Source: Streptomyces griseofuscus (GTDB taxonomy: Bacteria; Actinomycetota; Actinomycetes; Streptomycetales; Streptomycetaceae). From it: 64,000 nucleotides of DNA. Each line of letters starts with the position of its first letter. The first letter of the stretch is position 1. The notes under the pieces were generated by a model that made no database searches, was not told the origin of the DNA, and saw nothing but the letters and a program-made list of their open reading frames with translations. Position numbers and translations under genes: made by a program. The stretch lies in contig NZ_CP051006.1 in assembly GCF_014673495.1 (NCBI RefSeq), forward strand, positions 6,076,001 to 6,140,000, written 5' to 3'. Of this stretch, positions 26,424 through 35,462 are shown in pieces.

Positions 26424-26450
26424 GTTACCAGGGCGTGTCCGAGCGGTCAA
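26424..26450 (-). promoter_or_regulatory. Candidate GlnR half-site series upstream of the SCO2195-family gene
   Basis: On the minus strand TTGAC-N6-GACAC-N6-GTAAC keeps the 11-bp periodicity seen before glnA and glnII. The last site is a perfect gTnAc and the other two match at four of five positions. It lies 63-89 bases upstream of ATG 26361. Confidence 0.45.
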
Positions 26451-26603
26451 ACACCAATGAAGCCTTGATATGGGACCCACAAACCCTGACGCGGCCCTGA
26501 CGGGCGCCCCCATCAGGGAGGACGGTCAGGACCGCGTCGAACCGGCCGATACTGGCCGGTAATCACTTGTGCGCGAATTCACACACGGACGGGGGTGCGG
26601 GGC

Positions 26604-27569
26604 TCACACCGCCTGGCCGGCGACGTAGCTCCCGCGCTTCTCGATCGCCATCTGGTACAGGCGGCCGGCGCGGTACGAGGAGCGCACCAGCGGGCCGGAC
26701 ATCACACCGGAGAAGCCGAGCTGCTCGGCCTCCTCCTTCAGCTCCACGAACTCCTGCGGCTTCACCCAGCGCTCGACGGGGTGGTGGCGCACGGAGGGGC
26801 GCAGGTACTGCGTGATGGTGATCAGCTCGCAGCCGGCCTCGTGCAGCTGCCGGAGCGCCTCGCTGACCTCCTCGCGGGTCTCGCCCATGCCGAGGATCAG
26901 GTTGGACTTGGTGACCAGACCGAAGTCGCGGGCGTCCGTGATGACCTTCAGGGACCGCTCGTAGCGGAAGCCGGGGCGGATCCGCTTGAAGATCCGGGGC
27001 ACGGTCTCGACGTTGTGCGCGAAGACCTCGGGGCGGGACTCGAAGACCTCGGCCAGCTGCTCGGGGACCGCGTTGAAGTCCGGGGCGAGCAGTTCGACCT
27101 TCGTACGGCCGCTCGCGCGCTCCGCGGTCTGCTGGTGGATCTGGCGCACGGTCTCGGCGTACAGCCAGGCACCGCCGTCCGCCAGGTCGTCGCGGGCGAC
27201 ACCGGTGATGGTGGCGTAGTTGAGGTCCATCGTGACCACGGACTCGCCCACCCGGCGGGGCTCGTCGCGGTCCAGCGCCTCGGGCTTGCCCGTGTCGATC
27301 TGGCAGAAGTCGCAGCGACGGGTGCACTGGTCGCCGCCGATGAGGAAGGTGGCCTCGCGGTCCTCCCAGCACTCGTAGATGTTCGGGCAGCCGGCTTCCT
27401 GGCAGACCGTGTGCAGGCCCTCGCTCTTCACGAGGTTCTGCATCTTGGTGTACTCGGGGCCCATTTTCGCCCGGGTCTTGATCCACTCGGGCTTGCGCTC
27501 GATGGGGGTCTGGCTGTTGCGGACCTCCAGGCGCAGCAATTTGCGTCCGTCGGGTGCGACTGCGGACAC
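26604..27569 (-). CDS. lipA: Lipoyl synthase
   Basis: Radical-SAM enzyme that inserts two sulfurs into protein-bound octanoyl groups to make lipoyl cofactor. 321 residues. The auxiliary cluster motif is CQEAGCPNIYECWEDREATF (Cys-x4-Cys-x5-Cys), and the radical-SAM cluster CTRRCDFC follows in GGDQCTRRCDFCQIDTGKPE. Also ATITGVARDDLADGGAWLYA and the C-terminal SGPLVRSSYRAGRLYQMA. GTG 27569 (VSAVAPDGRKLLRLEVRN) has GGGAG six bases upstream. It follows lipB by 116 bases on the same strand, and its product serves the lipoyl domains of SucB encoded 13 kb away. Confidence 0.97.
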   Translation of the reverse strand: MSAVAPDGRKLLRLEVRNSQTPIERKPEWIKTRAKMGPEYTKMQNLVKSEGLHTVCQEAGCPNIYECWEDREATFLIGGDQCTRRCDFCQIDTGKPEALDRDEPRRVGESVVTMDLNYATITGVARDDLADGGAWLYAETVRQIHQQTAERASGRTKVELLAPDFNAVPEQLAEVFESRPEVFAHNVETVPRIFKRIRPGFRYERSLKVITDARDFGLVTKSNLILGMGETREEVSEALRQLHEAGCELITITQYLRPSVRHHPVERWVKPQEFVELKEEAEQLGFSGVMSGPLVRSSYRAGRLYQMAIEKRGSYVAGQAV

Positions 27570-27685
27570 GACCGGCTCCCTCAGCTTTGATTCTTCGGCG
27601 TCCCCCAGGGTACGCCCGTGTTCTGCACGCCCTGGCGACGAGATCAACCTCATGACCGCAGGGCGCATTCCCGTCCGGGGGATCG

Positions 27686-28483
27686 TCAGGCGGACGCCTT
27701 CTCGATCGGCCGGGGCCTCAGGTCGGCGTGCTCCAGGACCTCCCGCAGATGCTTCTCGGCCACCGGTACGACCTCCTCCACCGTGACGTCCCGGCCCAGC
27801 TCGCTCGCCAGGGAGGCCACGCCCGCGTCGCGGATGCCGCAGGGGATGATGCGGTCGAACCACTTCATGTCGGGGCAGACATTGAACGAGAAGCCGTGCA
27901 TGGTGACGCCCTTGGCGACCCGGATGCCGATCTGGGCGATCTTGCGGTCCTCGCGGCGCTGGCCGGCGTTGGAGGGGGCGTACTCGGGGCCGTTGAGACG
28001 AGGGTCGAACTCCTCGTCGGTCAGCCGGGGGTCGAAGTCGAGGGAGAGGCCGCCGATCGCGGGCCGCTGCTCGACGGGGTCACCGAGCACCCAGACACCG
28101 CTGCGCCCCTCGACCCGGGTGGTCTCCAGGCCGAACTCCGCGCAGGTGCGGATCAGGGCCTCTTCGAGGCGTCGTACATGCGCCACCACGTCCACCGGGC
28201 GCGGGAGCTTCTGGATCGGGTAGCCCACCAGCTGGCCCGGGCCGTGCCAGGTGATCTTGCCGCCGCGGTCCACGTCGATCACCGGGGTGCCGTCCAGCGG
28301 GCGCTCGCTGTCCTCGGTGCGCCGGCCCGCCGTGTAGACCGGGGGGTGCTCCAGGAGCAGCAGCGTGTCCGGGATCTCGTCGGCGAACCGGGCGGCGTGC
28401 ACCCGGCGCTGCTCGTCCCATGCCTCCTGGTAGTCGACGGCCTCCGCGCCGAACCCCATACGGACGAACCGCAATTCACTCAC
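27686..28483 (-). CDS. lipB: Octanoyl-ACP:protein octanoyltransferase
   Basis: Transfers octanoate from acyl carrier protein to lipoyl domains, the step before LipA. 265 residues. Signature segments: PDTLLLLEHPPVYTAGRRT, DVDRGGKITWHGPGQLVGYP, GLETTRVEGRSGVWV, the catalytic-Lys region KIAQIGIRVAKGVTMHGFSF and FDRIIPCGIRDAGVASLASE with the catalytic Cys. GTG 28483 (VSELRFVRMGFGAEAVDY) has GGGAGG eight bases upstream. Divergent from the HTH/TPR regulator; forms a lipB-lipA unit. Confidence 0.96.
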   Translation of the reverse strand: MSELRFVRMGFGAEAVDYQEAWDEQRRVHAARFADEIPDTLLLLEHPPVYTAGRRTEDSERPLDGTPVIDVDRGGKITWHGPGQLVGYPIQKLPRPVDVVAHVRRLEEALIRTCAEFGLETTRVEGRSGVWVLGDPVEQRPAIGGLSLDFDPRLTDEEFDPRLNGPEYAPSNAGQRREDRKIAQIGIRVAKGVTMHGFSFNVCPDMKWFDRIIPCGIRDAGVASLASELGRDVTVEEVVPVAEKHLREVLEHADLRPRPIEKASA

Positions 28484-28715
28484 GGCAAGCGCCTCCCTAG
28501 CGATGTCAGGCACGTAACGCGCCCACGCCACTGTACGTCCGTCCGCGAGCCGTCAGCCCTGCGGGCAATCCTCACACGATCGGATGAATGAAAGCTGAAG
28601 TATCCGACCGGGTGCTCACTCTCCGCTACATTCGCGCCGTTCATAAGGCCAAAAGGGCTGCTCACAGGCAATCCCGGCACGTCACGACGCCCGGAGGCAG
28701 GAGACCGCACCACAG

Positions 28716-30170
28716 ATGACGGACCGACCCGCGCAGCGCACACCCAACCGCCAGCTCGCCGCGCTCATCGCAGAGGCGGGGTTCTCCAACGCGGGTCTGG
28801 CCCGGCGCGTCGACCAGCTCGGCCTGGAACACGGGCTGGATCTCAGATACGACAAGACCTCCGTCACCCGCTGGCTGCGCGGCCAGCAGCCGAGAGGTAC
28901 GACGCCCGCGCTGATCGCCGAGGTGTTCACCCGCCGGCTCGGGCGCCGGCTCTCCGCCCAGGATCTCGGCCTGGACGCGTGTGCGCCGGTGTACGCCGGG
29001 CTGGAGTTCGCGGCCACCCCGGAGGAGGCCGTGGACATCGTCAGCGGGCTGTGGCGCAAGGACTCCGGCAGCCATGCCGAGCTGCGCAAGATCGCGTTCA
29101 CCCCGGCGGGGCTCGTCGTGCCCAGCCGGGACTGGCTGATCGGCAAGCCCGACGACCGGGTAGCCCGGGAGCCGGCGCCCCGGGTGCCCGCACAGGGGCG
29201 TCCGGGAGTGCTGCGGACCCCGGTCGGGCGGCCCCGGCCGCGCGGACCCCTGGAGCGGATCCCCGGGCACCGGGTCGGCGCGGGCGACATCGCCGCGCTG
29301 CGCTCGGTGGGCGAGCTGTTCCGCACCCTGGACGACCGGTTCGGCGGCGGGCACGCGCGGCAGGCACTGGTGCGGTACCTGGAGCACGAGTGCGAGCCGA
29401 TGCTGCGCGGCAGTTACGACGAGGGCACCGGGCGCCGGCTGTTCTCGGCGGCCGCGGACCTGACCCGGCTCGCGGGCTGGACCTCGTACGACATCGCCGC
29501 GCACGGGCTGGCCCAGCGGTACTTCGTGCAGGCGCTGCGGCTCGCGCAGGCGGCGGGGGACCGGCCGTACGGCTCCTTCGTGCTGGTCACGATGAGCAGG
29601 CAGGCGGTGTACCTCGGGCACGGCAGGGAGGCGGTGCAGCTCGCCCGGGTCGCCCAGCAGGGGATCGGCGCCGGGGGACCGCCGGCCGTGCAGTCGCTGC
29701 TGCACGCGGCGGAGGCACGGGCGCACGGCGTGCTGGGGGAGGTACGGGCGTGCACGGCGGCGCTGGTGCGGGCCGAGCGGGCGCTGGAGGCGGCCCGGCC
29801 CGGGGACGAAGTGCCGTACTGGGCACGGTTCTTCGACGAGGCGCAGCTCGCGGACGAGCTGGGGCACTGCCACCGGGACCTCCAGCAGTTCCGGGCGGCC
29901 GCACAACACGCGGAGCGTTCGCTCCAGTTGCGCGCCCCCGCGTACGCCCGCAGCCGGCTCTTCTGCCGGGTCGTCCTCGCCACGGCCCGCCTCGGCCTCG
30001 GTGAACTCGACCAGGCGTGCGCACTCGCCACCGAGGCCGCGGCCCAGGCCGCCGACATGCGCAGCGCCCGCGCCATCGAGTACATCCGCGACTTCGAGCG
30101 CCGCCTGGAGCCCTACAAGGACGCGGCCCCGGCGCGGACGTACCACGAGAAGGCGGCGGCCCTGAACTGA
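28716..30170 (+). CDS. HTH regulator with TPR-like C-terminal region
   Basis: A 484-residue Streptomyces-type regulator. The N-terminal helix-turn-helix spans about residues 10-90 (NRQLAALIAEAGFSNAGLAR, KTSVTRWLRGQQPRGTTPAL, IAEVFTRRLGRRLSAQDLGL). After a Pro/Arg-rich linker, repeated helical hairpins follow (YFVQALRLAQAAGDRPYGSF, VQLARVAQQGIGAGGPPAVQ, DLQQFRAAAQHAERSLQLRA), resembling tetratricopeptide-containing regulators related to secondary metabolism and development. ATG 28716 has GGAG about twelve bases upstream. No receptor ligand can be assigned. It is divergent from lipB. Confidence 0.85.
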   Translation: MTDRPAQRTPNRQLAALIAEAGFSNAGLARRVDQLGLEHGLDLRYDKTSVTRWLRGQQPRGTTPALIAEVFTRRLGRRLSAQDLGLDACAPVYAGLEFAATPEEAVDIVSGLWRKDSGSHAELRKIAFTPAGLVVPSRDWLIGKPDDRVAREPAPRVPAQGRPGVLRTPVGRPRPRGPLERIPGHRVGAGDIAALRSVGELFRTLDDRFGGGHARQALVRYLEHECEPMLRGSYDEGTGRRLFSAAADLTRLAGWTSYDIAAHGLAQRYFVQALRLAQAAGDRPYGSFVLVTMSRQAVYLGHGREAVQLARVAQQGIGAGGPPAVQSLLHAAEARAHGVLGEVRACTAALVRAERALEAARPGDEVPYWARFFDEAQLADELGHCHRDLQQFRAAAQHAERSLQLRAPAYARSRLFCRVVLATARLGLGELDQACALATEAAAQAADMRSARAIEYIRDFERRLEPYKDAAPARTYHEKAAALN

Positions 30171-30248
30171 CAACGGTCCCAGCCGACTTGGCCGGAGCGG
30201 GTACGGTACCGCCGGGTCACGCCGTGGTGGTGGCCCGGCGGGGCGGGG

Positions 30249-31616
30249 TCAGGCCGCCTTGGGCATGGTCGGGGCCGGGTCGGCGCTGTGCAGGGAGCCG
30301 GTGGCGCCCAGGTCGGACAGGATGGACCTGGCGGCGCGGTGCGCGGAGTGGAGGGCGCCCTGGAGGGTGCTGGTGCCGCGGTGGTCGCCGCAGACGTAGA
30401 GGCCGGCGAGCAGGCGCACCGGGCGGCGGAGGTCGTGCGGGGGGCGCATGACCGGGACCGCCTCCGGGGTGTGATGCACGGCCAGCGTCTCCCAGCGGCG
30501 CGTGGACATGCCGTACAGCCGGGAGAGATGGATACGGACCGCGGTGTCCACGCCCTCGGGCGGGGTGCCGAGCACCGTCGAGGAGATCAGCACCCGCCCG
30601 CCCGGCGCCCGGCTCGGGTCGACATTGCTGAGCACCGACGTGTGCGCCACCGGGCCGCCCCGGTCCGCGTCCAGCAGCAGCGACGCCCCGGTGGCGAACG
30701 CCGCCGCCGGCTCGTCCGTCGTGTGGTGGACCACCGTCACCGGATGGAACTCCGGCACCCTGAGCCCCGGCAGCAGCTCCGCCGCCGAGCGCGCGTCGGT
30801 CGCCAGCAGCACCGCACGGCAGCGGATCAGCCCGTGCTCCGCCGTGGTCACCGAGGTCGTGGACACCGAGGTGACCCGCACCCCGGTGCGCACCGTGCCC
30901 CGCGGCAGCCCCCGCGCCAGCAGCTCCGGCAGCATGTCCGCGCCGCCCTCCGGCACACACAGCCGCCCGCCCGCGAACGCTCGCAGCGCGAGGTCCGCAC
31001 ACCTGCTGGACGTCGTCAGCTCCGGGTCGCACAGCAGCGCGGCGAGCAGCGGCCGCAGGAACCCCTGGACCGTGCGGACCGGGACCCCCCGGGCGGCGAG
31101 GGCCTGGGCCGCGGGCAGTTCCGGGCGGGCGAGCAGCCGTTCGACCGGCATCGCGGCGATCCGGCTCAGCGCCGCGCCGAGCCGCGCCTGGTCCATCGCG
31201 CCGCCCACCGGCGCGCCACCGCCCCTTCCAGGTGGCGCCGCCGCTCCCCTGGGGGCGCTCGCCAGGGCGCGCACCGCATGGAGTGCGCCCCTCGCGCCTC
31301 CTCCATTCGCCGGCGCGCCCGCCCGATGGGTGCGCCCGTCGCGATGCAGCAGCACACCCGGTGCGAAGGACCGCAGGACCAGGGAGTCCAGCCCCGGCGT
31401 CAGCCGGAGCTCGGGATACGCCGTGGACAGCAGCTGTCCGATCCGGTCGAGCCGGAAACCGTCGACCTTCTCCGTCCCCATGCGGCCGCCGACACAGGAG
31501 GCGGCCTCCAGGACTGCGGTCGTTACTCCTGCGCTGGTGAGCCGGTGGGCCGCCGAGAGTCCGGCGATTCCGGCCCCCACGATGACGACGTCCACCTGGT
31601 TCGCGGGCTCAAGCAC
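30249..31616 (-). CDS. FAD-dependent oxidoreductase (amine oxidase/protoporphyrinogen oxidase-like)
   Basis: A 455-residue flavoprotein. The FAD Rossmann motif is VDVVIVGAGIAGLSAAHRLT followed by VLEAASCVGGRMGTEKVDGF, and the C-terminal FAD contact is LLAGLYVCGDHRGTSTLQGA. The substrate domain between is divergent, with a low-complexity Gly/Ala/Arg stretch around residues 120-165 in which the reading frame remains open. GTG 31616 has AGGAGG eight bases upstream. The fold covers amine oxidases, phytoene desaturases and protoporphyrinogen oxidases; the substrate cannot be fixed. It is convergent with the regulator gene 78 bases away. Confidence 0.85.
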   Translation of the reverse strand: MLEPANQVDVVIVGAGIAGLSAAHRLTSAGVTTAVLEAASCVGGRMGTEKVDGFRLDRIGQLLSTAYPELRLTPGLDSLVLRSFAPGVLLHRDGRTHRAGAPANGGGARGALHAVRALASAPRGAAAPPGRGGGAPVGGAMDQARLGAALSRIAAMPVERLLARPELPAAQALAARGVPVRTVQGFLRPLLAALLCDPELTTSSRCADLALRAFAGGRLCVPEGGADMLPELLARGLPRGTVRTGVRVTSVSTTSVTTAEHGLIRCRAVLLATDARSAAELLPGLRVPEFHPVTVVHHTTDEPAAAFATGASLLLDADRGGPVAHTSVLSNVDPSRAPGGRVLISSTVLGTPPEGVDTAVRIHLSRLYGMSTRRWETLAVHHTPEAVPVMRPPHDLRRPVRLLAGLYVCGDHRGTSTLQGALHSAHRAARSILSDLGATGSLHSADPAPTMPKAA

Positions 31617-31927
31617 GAGGCCCCTCCTGTGGTTGCGCTGAGCGGTCGGTGGAGACGTAGTGCCCCAACCGGCTTCAGGGATACCCGAGTTCGGGTCGAG
31701 TATCAGCGCCCTGATCGGTCGTAAGGAGTCGCGCATGGACAGGGCACGGTCGCATGGAGGTCGCATACGGTCACATCCGTTCCGTGCGCCGCACGACGCC
31801 CTTGCGCGCCACCCTGAAGCGCCCGCGCGCGCCCGGAGCGCGGACGGGAAGGCCCCCTGAGCCACCCGAGGCGCGGACAAGGAAACCCCGTGGGCCGCCC
31901 GGGGGCCGCCGACTTAGGGTGACCACC
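31617..31927. other. Divergent intergenic region, 311 bases
   Basis: It separates the FAD oxidoreductase (minus) from the acetyltransferase (plus) and must hold both promoters. Two imperfect copies of GCGCGGAC followed by an A/G-rich block (around 31836 and 31872) are visible, along with GC-rich dyads. No frame in it looks like a gene. Confidence 0.5.
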
Positions 31928-32416
31928 ATGCCCGAGTCGCACATACGCCCCGCCACGCTCGCCGACGAGGAACCCCTCGCCCACCTCGACCGGATCACCT
32001 GGTCCACCCTGCACGCGGTGATGCCCCGCCCCGAGCCGCCGTACCCGCCGCTCTTCGACGAGCGCCACCGGCCCGAGGACTTCCTCGTGGCCGAGCTGGA
32101 CGGGCACGTCGTCGGGTACGTCCGCCTCGTCCAGATGATCCCGCTGCCCGCCCACGCGCACATCCTCACGATCCAGGGCTTCGTGGTCGCCGAGGAGGCC
32201 CGCGGCCGGGGCCTGGGGCGGGCGCTGATCCGGGCCGCCGTGGCCGAGGCCCGCGCACGCGGCGCACGCCGGCTCAACCTGCGGGTGCTCGGCCACAACA
32301 CCCCGGCCAGGAAGCTCTACGAGGCGGAGGGCTTCGCCGTGGAGGGCGTCAGCCCGGAAGAGTTCTTCCTCGACGGCGCCTACGTCGACGACATCTCCAT
32401 GGGCCGCGCCCTCTAG
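31928..32416 (+). CDS. GNAT-family N-acetyltransferase
   Basis: A 162-residue single-domain acetyltransferase. Motif A, which binds acetyl-CoA, is IQGFVVAEEARGRGLGRALI (R-G-R-G-L-G), followed by AAVAEARARGARRLNLRVLG and motif B HNTPARKLYEAEGFAVEGV. The N-terminal beta strands (HIRPATLADEEPLAHLDRIT, VAELDGHVVGYVRLVQM) are typical. ATG 31928 is chosen; a GTG three codons upstream is possible. The substrate is unknown. It is convergent with the MarP-like protease gene. Confidence 0.9.
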   Translation: MPESHIRPATLADEEPLAHLDRITWSTLHAVMPRPEPPYPPLFDERHRPEDFLVAELDGHVVGYVRLVQMIPLPAHAHILTIQGFVVAEEARGRGLGRALIRAAVAEARARGARRLNLRVLGHNTPARKLYEAEGFAVEGVSPEEFFLDGAYVDDISMGRAL

Positions 32417-32444
32417 GCGGACCGGGCGGACCGGGCGGCCGTGC

Positions 32445-33626
32445 TCAGCCCACCAGCGCGCCCGTGTCCACCGCCGCCGTCGCCGTGGCCGCCCGCTGGG
32501 CGTCCGCCGCCACCTCGGACGCCGTCAGCACGTACCCGGTCTCGGCGTCCGAGGTGGAGCGGGCGAACACCACCCCGAACACCCGGCCGTCCGTCGTCAG
32601 CAGCGGCCCGCCGGAGTTGCCCGGGCGGACCGTGGAGCGGATCGAGTAGATCTCCCGGGTGACCGCGCCGTCGCTGTAGATGTTCTGCCCGGTCGCCCGC
32701 ACCAGGTTCCCCAGGGTCGCCGCCTGGAGATTCAGGCTGCCGTCCTGCGGATAGCCCGCCACCACCGCCGAGTCCCCGCGCGAGGCACTGGTGTCGAAGC
32801 GCAGCACCGGCGCGTGGAGCCCCGGCACATACAGCACCGCCACATCACGGTCGGGGTCGAAGAGCACCACCCGCGCCGGATACACCGGGCCGACCCCGCC
32901 CACCCGCACGCTCGGCCGGGCGATACCCGCCACCACATGCGCGTTGGTCATCACCCGCCCCGGCGCGAACACGAACCCGCTGCCCTCCCGGCCCTCGCTG
33001 CCCGAGACCCCCTCGATCTTGACCGTGCTCGCCTTGGCGGCGTTCGTCGCGGCCGCCGTGACACTGTCCCCGGTGGGGCGCGGCACCTGCGCCGTCGACT
33101 CGTTCTCGAACGGGTTGAAGACCTGCGGGAAGCCCGCGTCGGTGAGCGCCGAGGTGGCCCGGGAGAACCAGGCAGGCGTCGTCTCCGGCATCGTCCGCTG
33201 GACGGCACCGAGCAGCGAGGAGTCCCGGATCGCCGTGGTCAGCGCGGGGGAGGGGGCCGCGCTGAGCACGCTCGCCGCCACCCAGGCCACGATCAGCACC
33301 GCGACCGCGTTGGCCGCCGCGCCCCCGACGCCGTCCACCACCCGCAGCGGGCCCTTGTCCAGGCCCCCGCGCAGCCGCAGCGCGAGCCGGCCCGCCAGCT
33401 CATGGCCCACCGCGGCGGGCACCAGCACGGTCAGCACCGCGAGCACCGTCGCCGTGGCCGTGCCCCGCGCCACCTGGCCGGTCACCCACGGCAGCGCCCA
33501 TACGCCGACGACCGCGCCGCCGACGAACCCGGCCAGCGAGACACACCCGGCCACCAGGCCGCGCCGGTAACCGGACGCGGCGTACAGGAGGATCACGAGC
33601 ACCAGGATCAGGTCGAGCAGGTCCAC
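32445..33626 (-). CDS. MarP-like membrane serine protease (CvpA domain plus trypsin fold)
   Basis: A 393-residue protein. The N-terminal CvpA/colicin V-like domain has four membrane helices (LDLILVLVILLYAASGYRRG, CVSLAGFVGGAVVGVWALPW, TATVLAVLTVLVPAAVGHEL, AAANAVAVLIVAWVAASVLS). The extracytoplasmic protease has the catalytic triad in VMTNAHVVAG (His), FDPDRDVAVLYV (Asp) and STVRPGNSGGPLL (Ser). This matches MarP of Mycobacterium tuberculosis, needed for acid and oxidative stress tolerance; by analogy it may activate a cell-wall hydrolase. The next gene, divergent across 196 bases, encodes a peptidoglycan amidase, which fits that idea (inference). Start GTG 33626. Confidence 0.9.
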   Translation of the reverse strand: MDLLDLILVLVILLYAASGYRRGLVAGCVSLAGFVGGAVVGVWALPWVTGQVARGTATATVLAVLTVLVPAAVGHELAGRLALRLRGGLDKGPLRVVDGVGGAAANAVAVLIVAWVAASVLSAAPSPALTTAIRDSSLLGAVQRTMPETTPAWFSRATSALTDAGFPQVFNPFENESTAQVPRPTGDSVTAAATNAAKASTVKIEGVSGSEGREGSGFVFAPGRVMTNAHVVAGIARPSVRVGGVGPVYPARVVLFDPDRDVAVLYVPGLHAPVLRFDTSASRGDSAVVAGYPQDGSLNLQAATLGNLVRATGQNIYSDGAVTREIYSIRSTVRPGNSGGPLLTTDGRVFGVVFARSTSDAETGYVLTASEVAADAQRAATATAAVDTGALVG

Positions 33627-33822
33627 GGAGCCGCCTTTCTCTTCGGACCCCTCACACGGGCGGGTCGGGCCCGCTGAAGGGTCACAGGTACATGATCGGG
33701 CGCCGACGGCGAACCGGCCACGTGTGCCTGTAACCGCAGAAACGCCTCGGACCGGGACGTTGGTTCCGCCAGGTGGCACAGCGCACATCGCGGGCAGGGG
33801 CGGCCGGTCCGAGAGTGGGACC

Positions 33823-34896
33823 ATGTCCGTCGTCCGAAGAGCCAGGGGGATCCGCGGCTCGCTCACCGCACGACTGCCGCGACTGCCGCGGCCCTCACGG
33901 CTGCTTCGCCGGTCCCGGTCACCGCGACCGGATCCGGCGCCCCGGCCATCCCGGCCGAGCCGGCTCCCCGGCCCGCTGCTGGTGCTGCTGGGCTCCCTGC
34001 CCGGTCTGATGGCCGTCCTCGCGCTCGCCCTGTACGCGCGCGGTGTGGAGCGGCCCGCCCGGATCCCGCTCGACCGGCCCGCCGCCCTCGACCTGCGCAC
34101 CGCCGCGCCAGGGACCGGGATCACCCACCTCGCCGGCCGGCCCCTGATCGTGCCGCGCTCCGCCTGGCTGGCCGGCGCCCTCGCCGGGCACACCCAGCAG
34201 CCGCCGCGCTACGACGACAAGGTGATCGCCGTCTTCGTGCACCACACCGACTCGTCCAACACCTACAGGTGCGCGGACACCCCCGAGATCATCCGCCGTC
34301 TTTACGCCGGGCAGACCGGCGTACGGCAATGGGACGACATCGGCTACAACTTCCTCGTCGACCGCTGCGGCACGATCTACGAGGGCCGGGCGGGCGGCGC
34401 CGACCGGGCCGTCACCGGCGCCCACGCACAGGGCTTCAACCACCGCACCGCCGGGATCGCCGCGATCGGCACCTTCAACGCGGGCGTGCCGGTGCCGCGC
34501 GCCATGACCGACGCCATCGCGGCCCTCGCCGCCTGGAAACTGGGCCTGGCCGACATCGATCCGCGCGAGCGGGTGCGGCTGGTCTCCAGCAACGGGCACA
34601 GCCGCTTCCGCGCGGGCACCGCCGTCACCCTGCCCGCCGTCTCCGGTCACAACGACGGCTTCATGACCACCTGCCCGGGCGCCGCCCTCACCGCCCGGCT
34701 GCCGGAGATCAGGGAGACGGCGGCCCGCCTCCAGGGCCGGGCACCCACCACGCCGACGCCACGCGCCACGCACACACGCGCCACGCGGACGCCTGCCACG
34801 CAGACACCCGCCACGCGCACGCCCCCCACCTCGCACACCCCCAACACGCCCCCCGCGCCCACCCGGTCAGCTCCGTCCGCCCCCCTCAGCCCTTGA
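33823..34896 (+). CDS. N-acetylmuramoyl-L-alanine amidase / PGRP-type, membrane-anchored
   Basis: A 357-residue cell-wall hydrolase. An Arg/Pro/Ser-rich cytoplasmic start leads to one membrane helix (LLVLLGSLPGLMAVLALALY, about residues 46-65). The PGRP/amidase_2 domain carries zinc ligands in VIAVFVHHTDSSN and SGHNDGFMTTCPG, with IGYNFLVDRCGTIYEGRAGG and GAHAQGFNHRTAGIAAIGTF between. The C-terminal tail is a Thr/Pro-rich repeat of the pentapeptide A-T-x-T-P encoded by a 15-bp tandem repeat. The start is ATG 33823 (MSVVRRARGIRG). Its 3' end overlaps the convergent DUF4240 gene by 11 bases. Neighbour of the MarP-like protease. Confidence 0.88.
   Translation: MSVVRRARGIRGSLTARLPRLPRPSRLLRRSRSPRPDPAPRPSRPSRLPGPLLVLLGSLPGLMAVLALALYARGVERPARIPLDRPAALDLRTAAPGTGITHLAGRPLIVPRSAWLAGALAGHTQQPPRYDDKVIAVFVHHTDSSNTYRCADTPEIIRRLYAGQTGVRQWDDIGYNFLVDRCGTIYEGRAGGADRAVTGAHAQGFNHRTAGIAAIGTFNAGVPVPRAMTDAIAALAAWKLGLADIDPRERVRLVSSNGHSRFRAGTAVTLPAVSGHNDGFMTTCPGAALTARLPEIRETAARLQGRAPTTPTPRATHTRATRTPATQTPATRTPPTSHTPNTPPAPTRSAPSAPLSP
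34765..34824 (+). repeat. 15-bp tandem repeat encoding (A-T-x-T-P)n in the amidase tail
   Basis: Four units of 15 bases each begin GCCACGC and encode ATHTR, ATRTP, ATQTP and ATRTP. The array extends the surface-exposed tail of the amidase and is likely to vary in copy number between strains. Confidence 0.8.
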
Positions 34897-35407
34897 AGCG
34901 CGCCCAGAGCCTCGGGTAGAGCTCGGCGAGCAGCGTCTCGTTCTCCAGGTCGACCGGGGTGCCCGCCGGTTCCGCGGGCGCGGGCGGGATGCCGAGGTCG
35001 GCCGCCACGGTGCCGGTGAGCTGCTCGTACGCCTCGTCGGCCGCGTACCCCAGCTCCTCCGCGTCGCCGTCGACCTCCTCGTCGAAGTCGCCCAGCAGCC
35101 CGGCCAGCGCGTCCGGATCGTGCAGGGCGCCCTCGAACACCTCCCGGCCCTGGCCGATCAGCCAGCACCGGAAGAAGTCGAACGCGTCATCGCTCGCCCC
35201 GTCCAGAAGCACCCAGGCGGCGCCCCACAGGTCCCAGCGGTAGGCCCGGTTGTAGCGGGCCTCGAAGTGCCGGGCGAAGTCCAGGACCCGCTCCGGGTCC
35301 AGTTGGGTGAGCCGGTCCACCAGCAGCTCGGCCTGGTCCTCGGGATCGCCCCCGGCGGCCTCGCGCGTGCTGTCGATCAGCTCCCAGAACTCCGTCTCGT
35401 CCATCAC
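34886..35407 (-). CDS. DUF4240 domain protein
   Basis: A 173-residue acidic cytoplasmic protein. The DUF4240 core is MDETEFWELIDSTREAAGGD, LVDRLTQLDPERVLDFARHF, YRWDLWGAAWVLLDGASDDA and FDFFRCWLIGQGREVFEGAL, followed by EELGYAADEAYEQLTG. The family is widespread in actinobacteria and unstudied. The start could be either of two adjacent ATGs. Its stop lies inside the last 11 bases of the convergent amidase gene, so the two 3' ends share sequence. Confidence 0.88.
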   Translation of the reverse strand: MMDETEFWELIDSTREAAGGDPEDQAELLVDRLTQLDPERVLDFARHFEARYNRAYRWDLWGAAWVLLDGASDDAFDFFRCWLIGQGREVFEGALHDPDALAGLLGDFDEEVDGDAEELGYAADEAYEQLTGTVAADLGIPPAPAEPAGTPVDLENETLLAELYPRLWARFKG

Positions 35408-35462
35408 CGCTCCAGCATCGGGCCTTCGCCGGTGGGGCGCACGCGGGAGTACGGCGGCCGCG

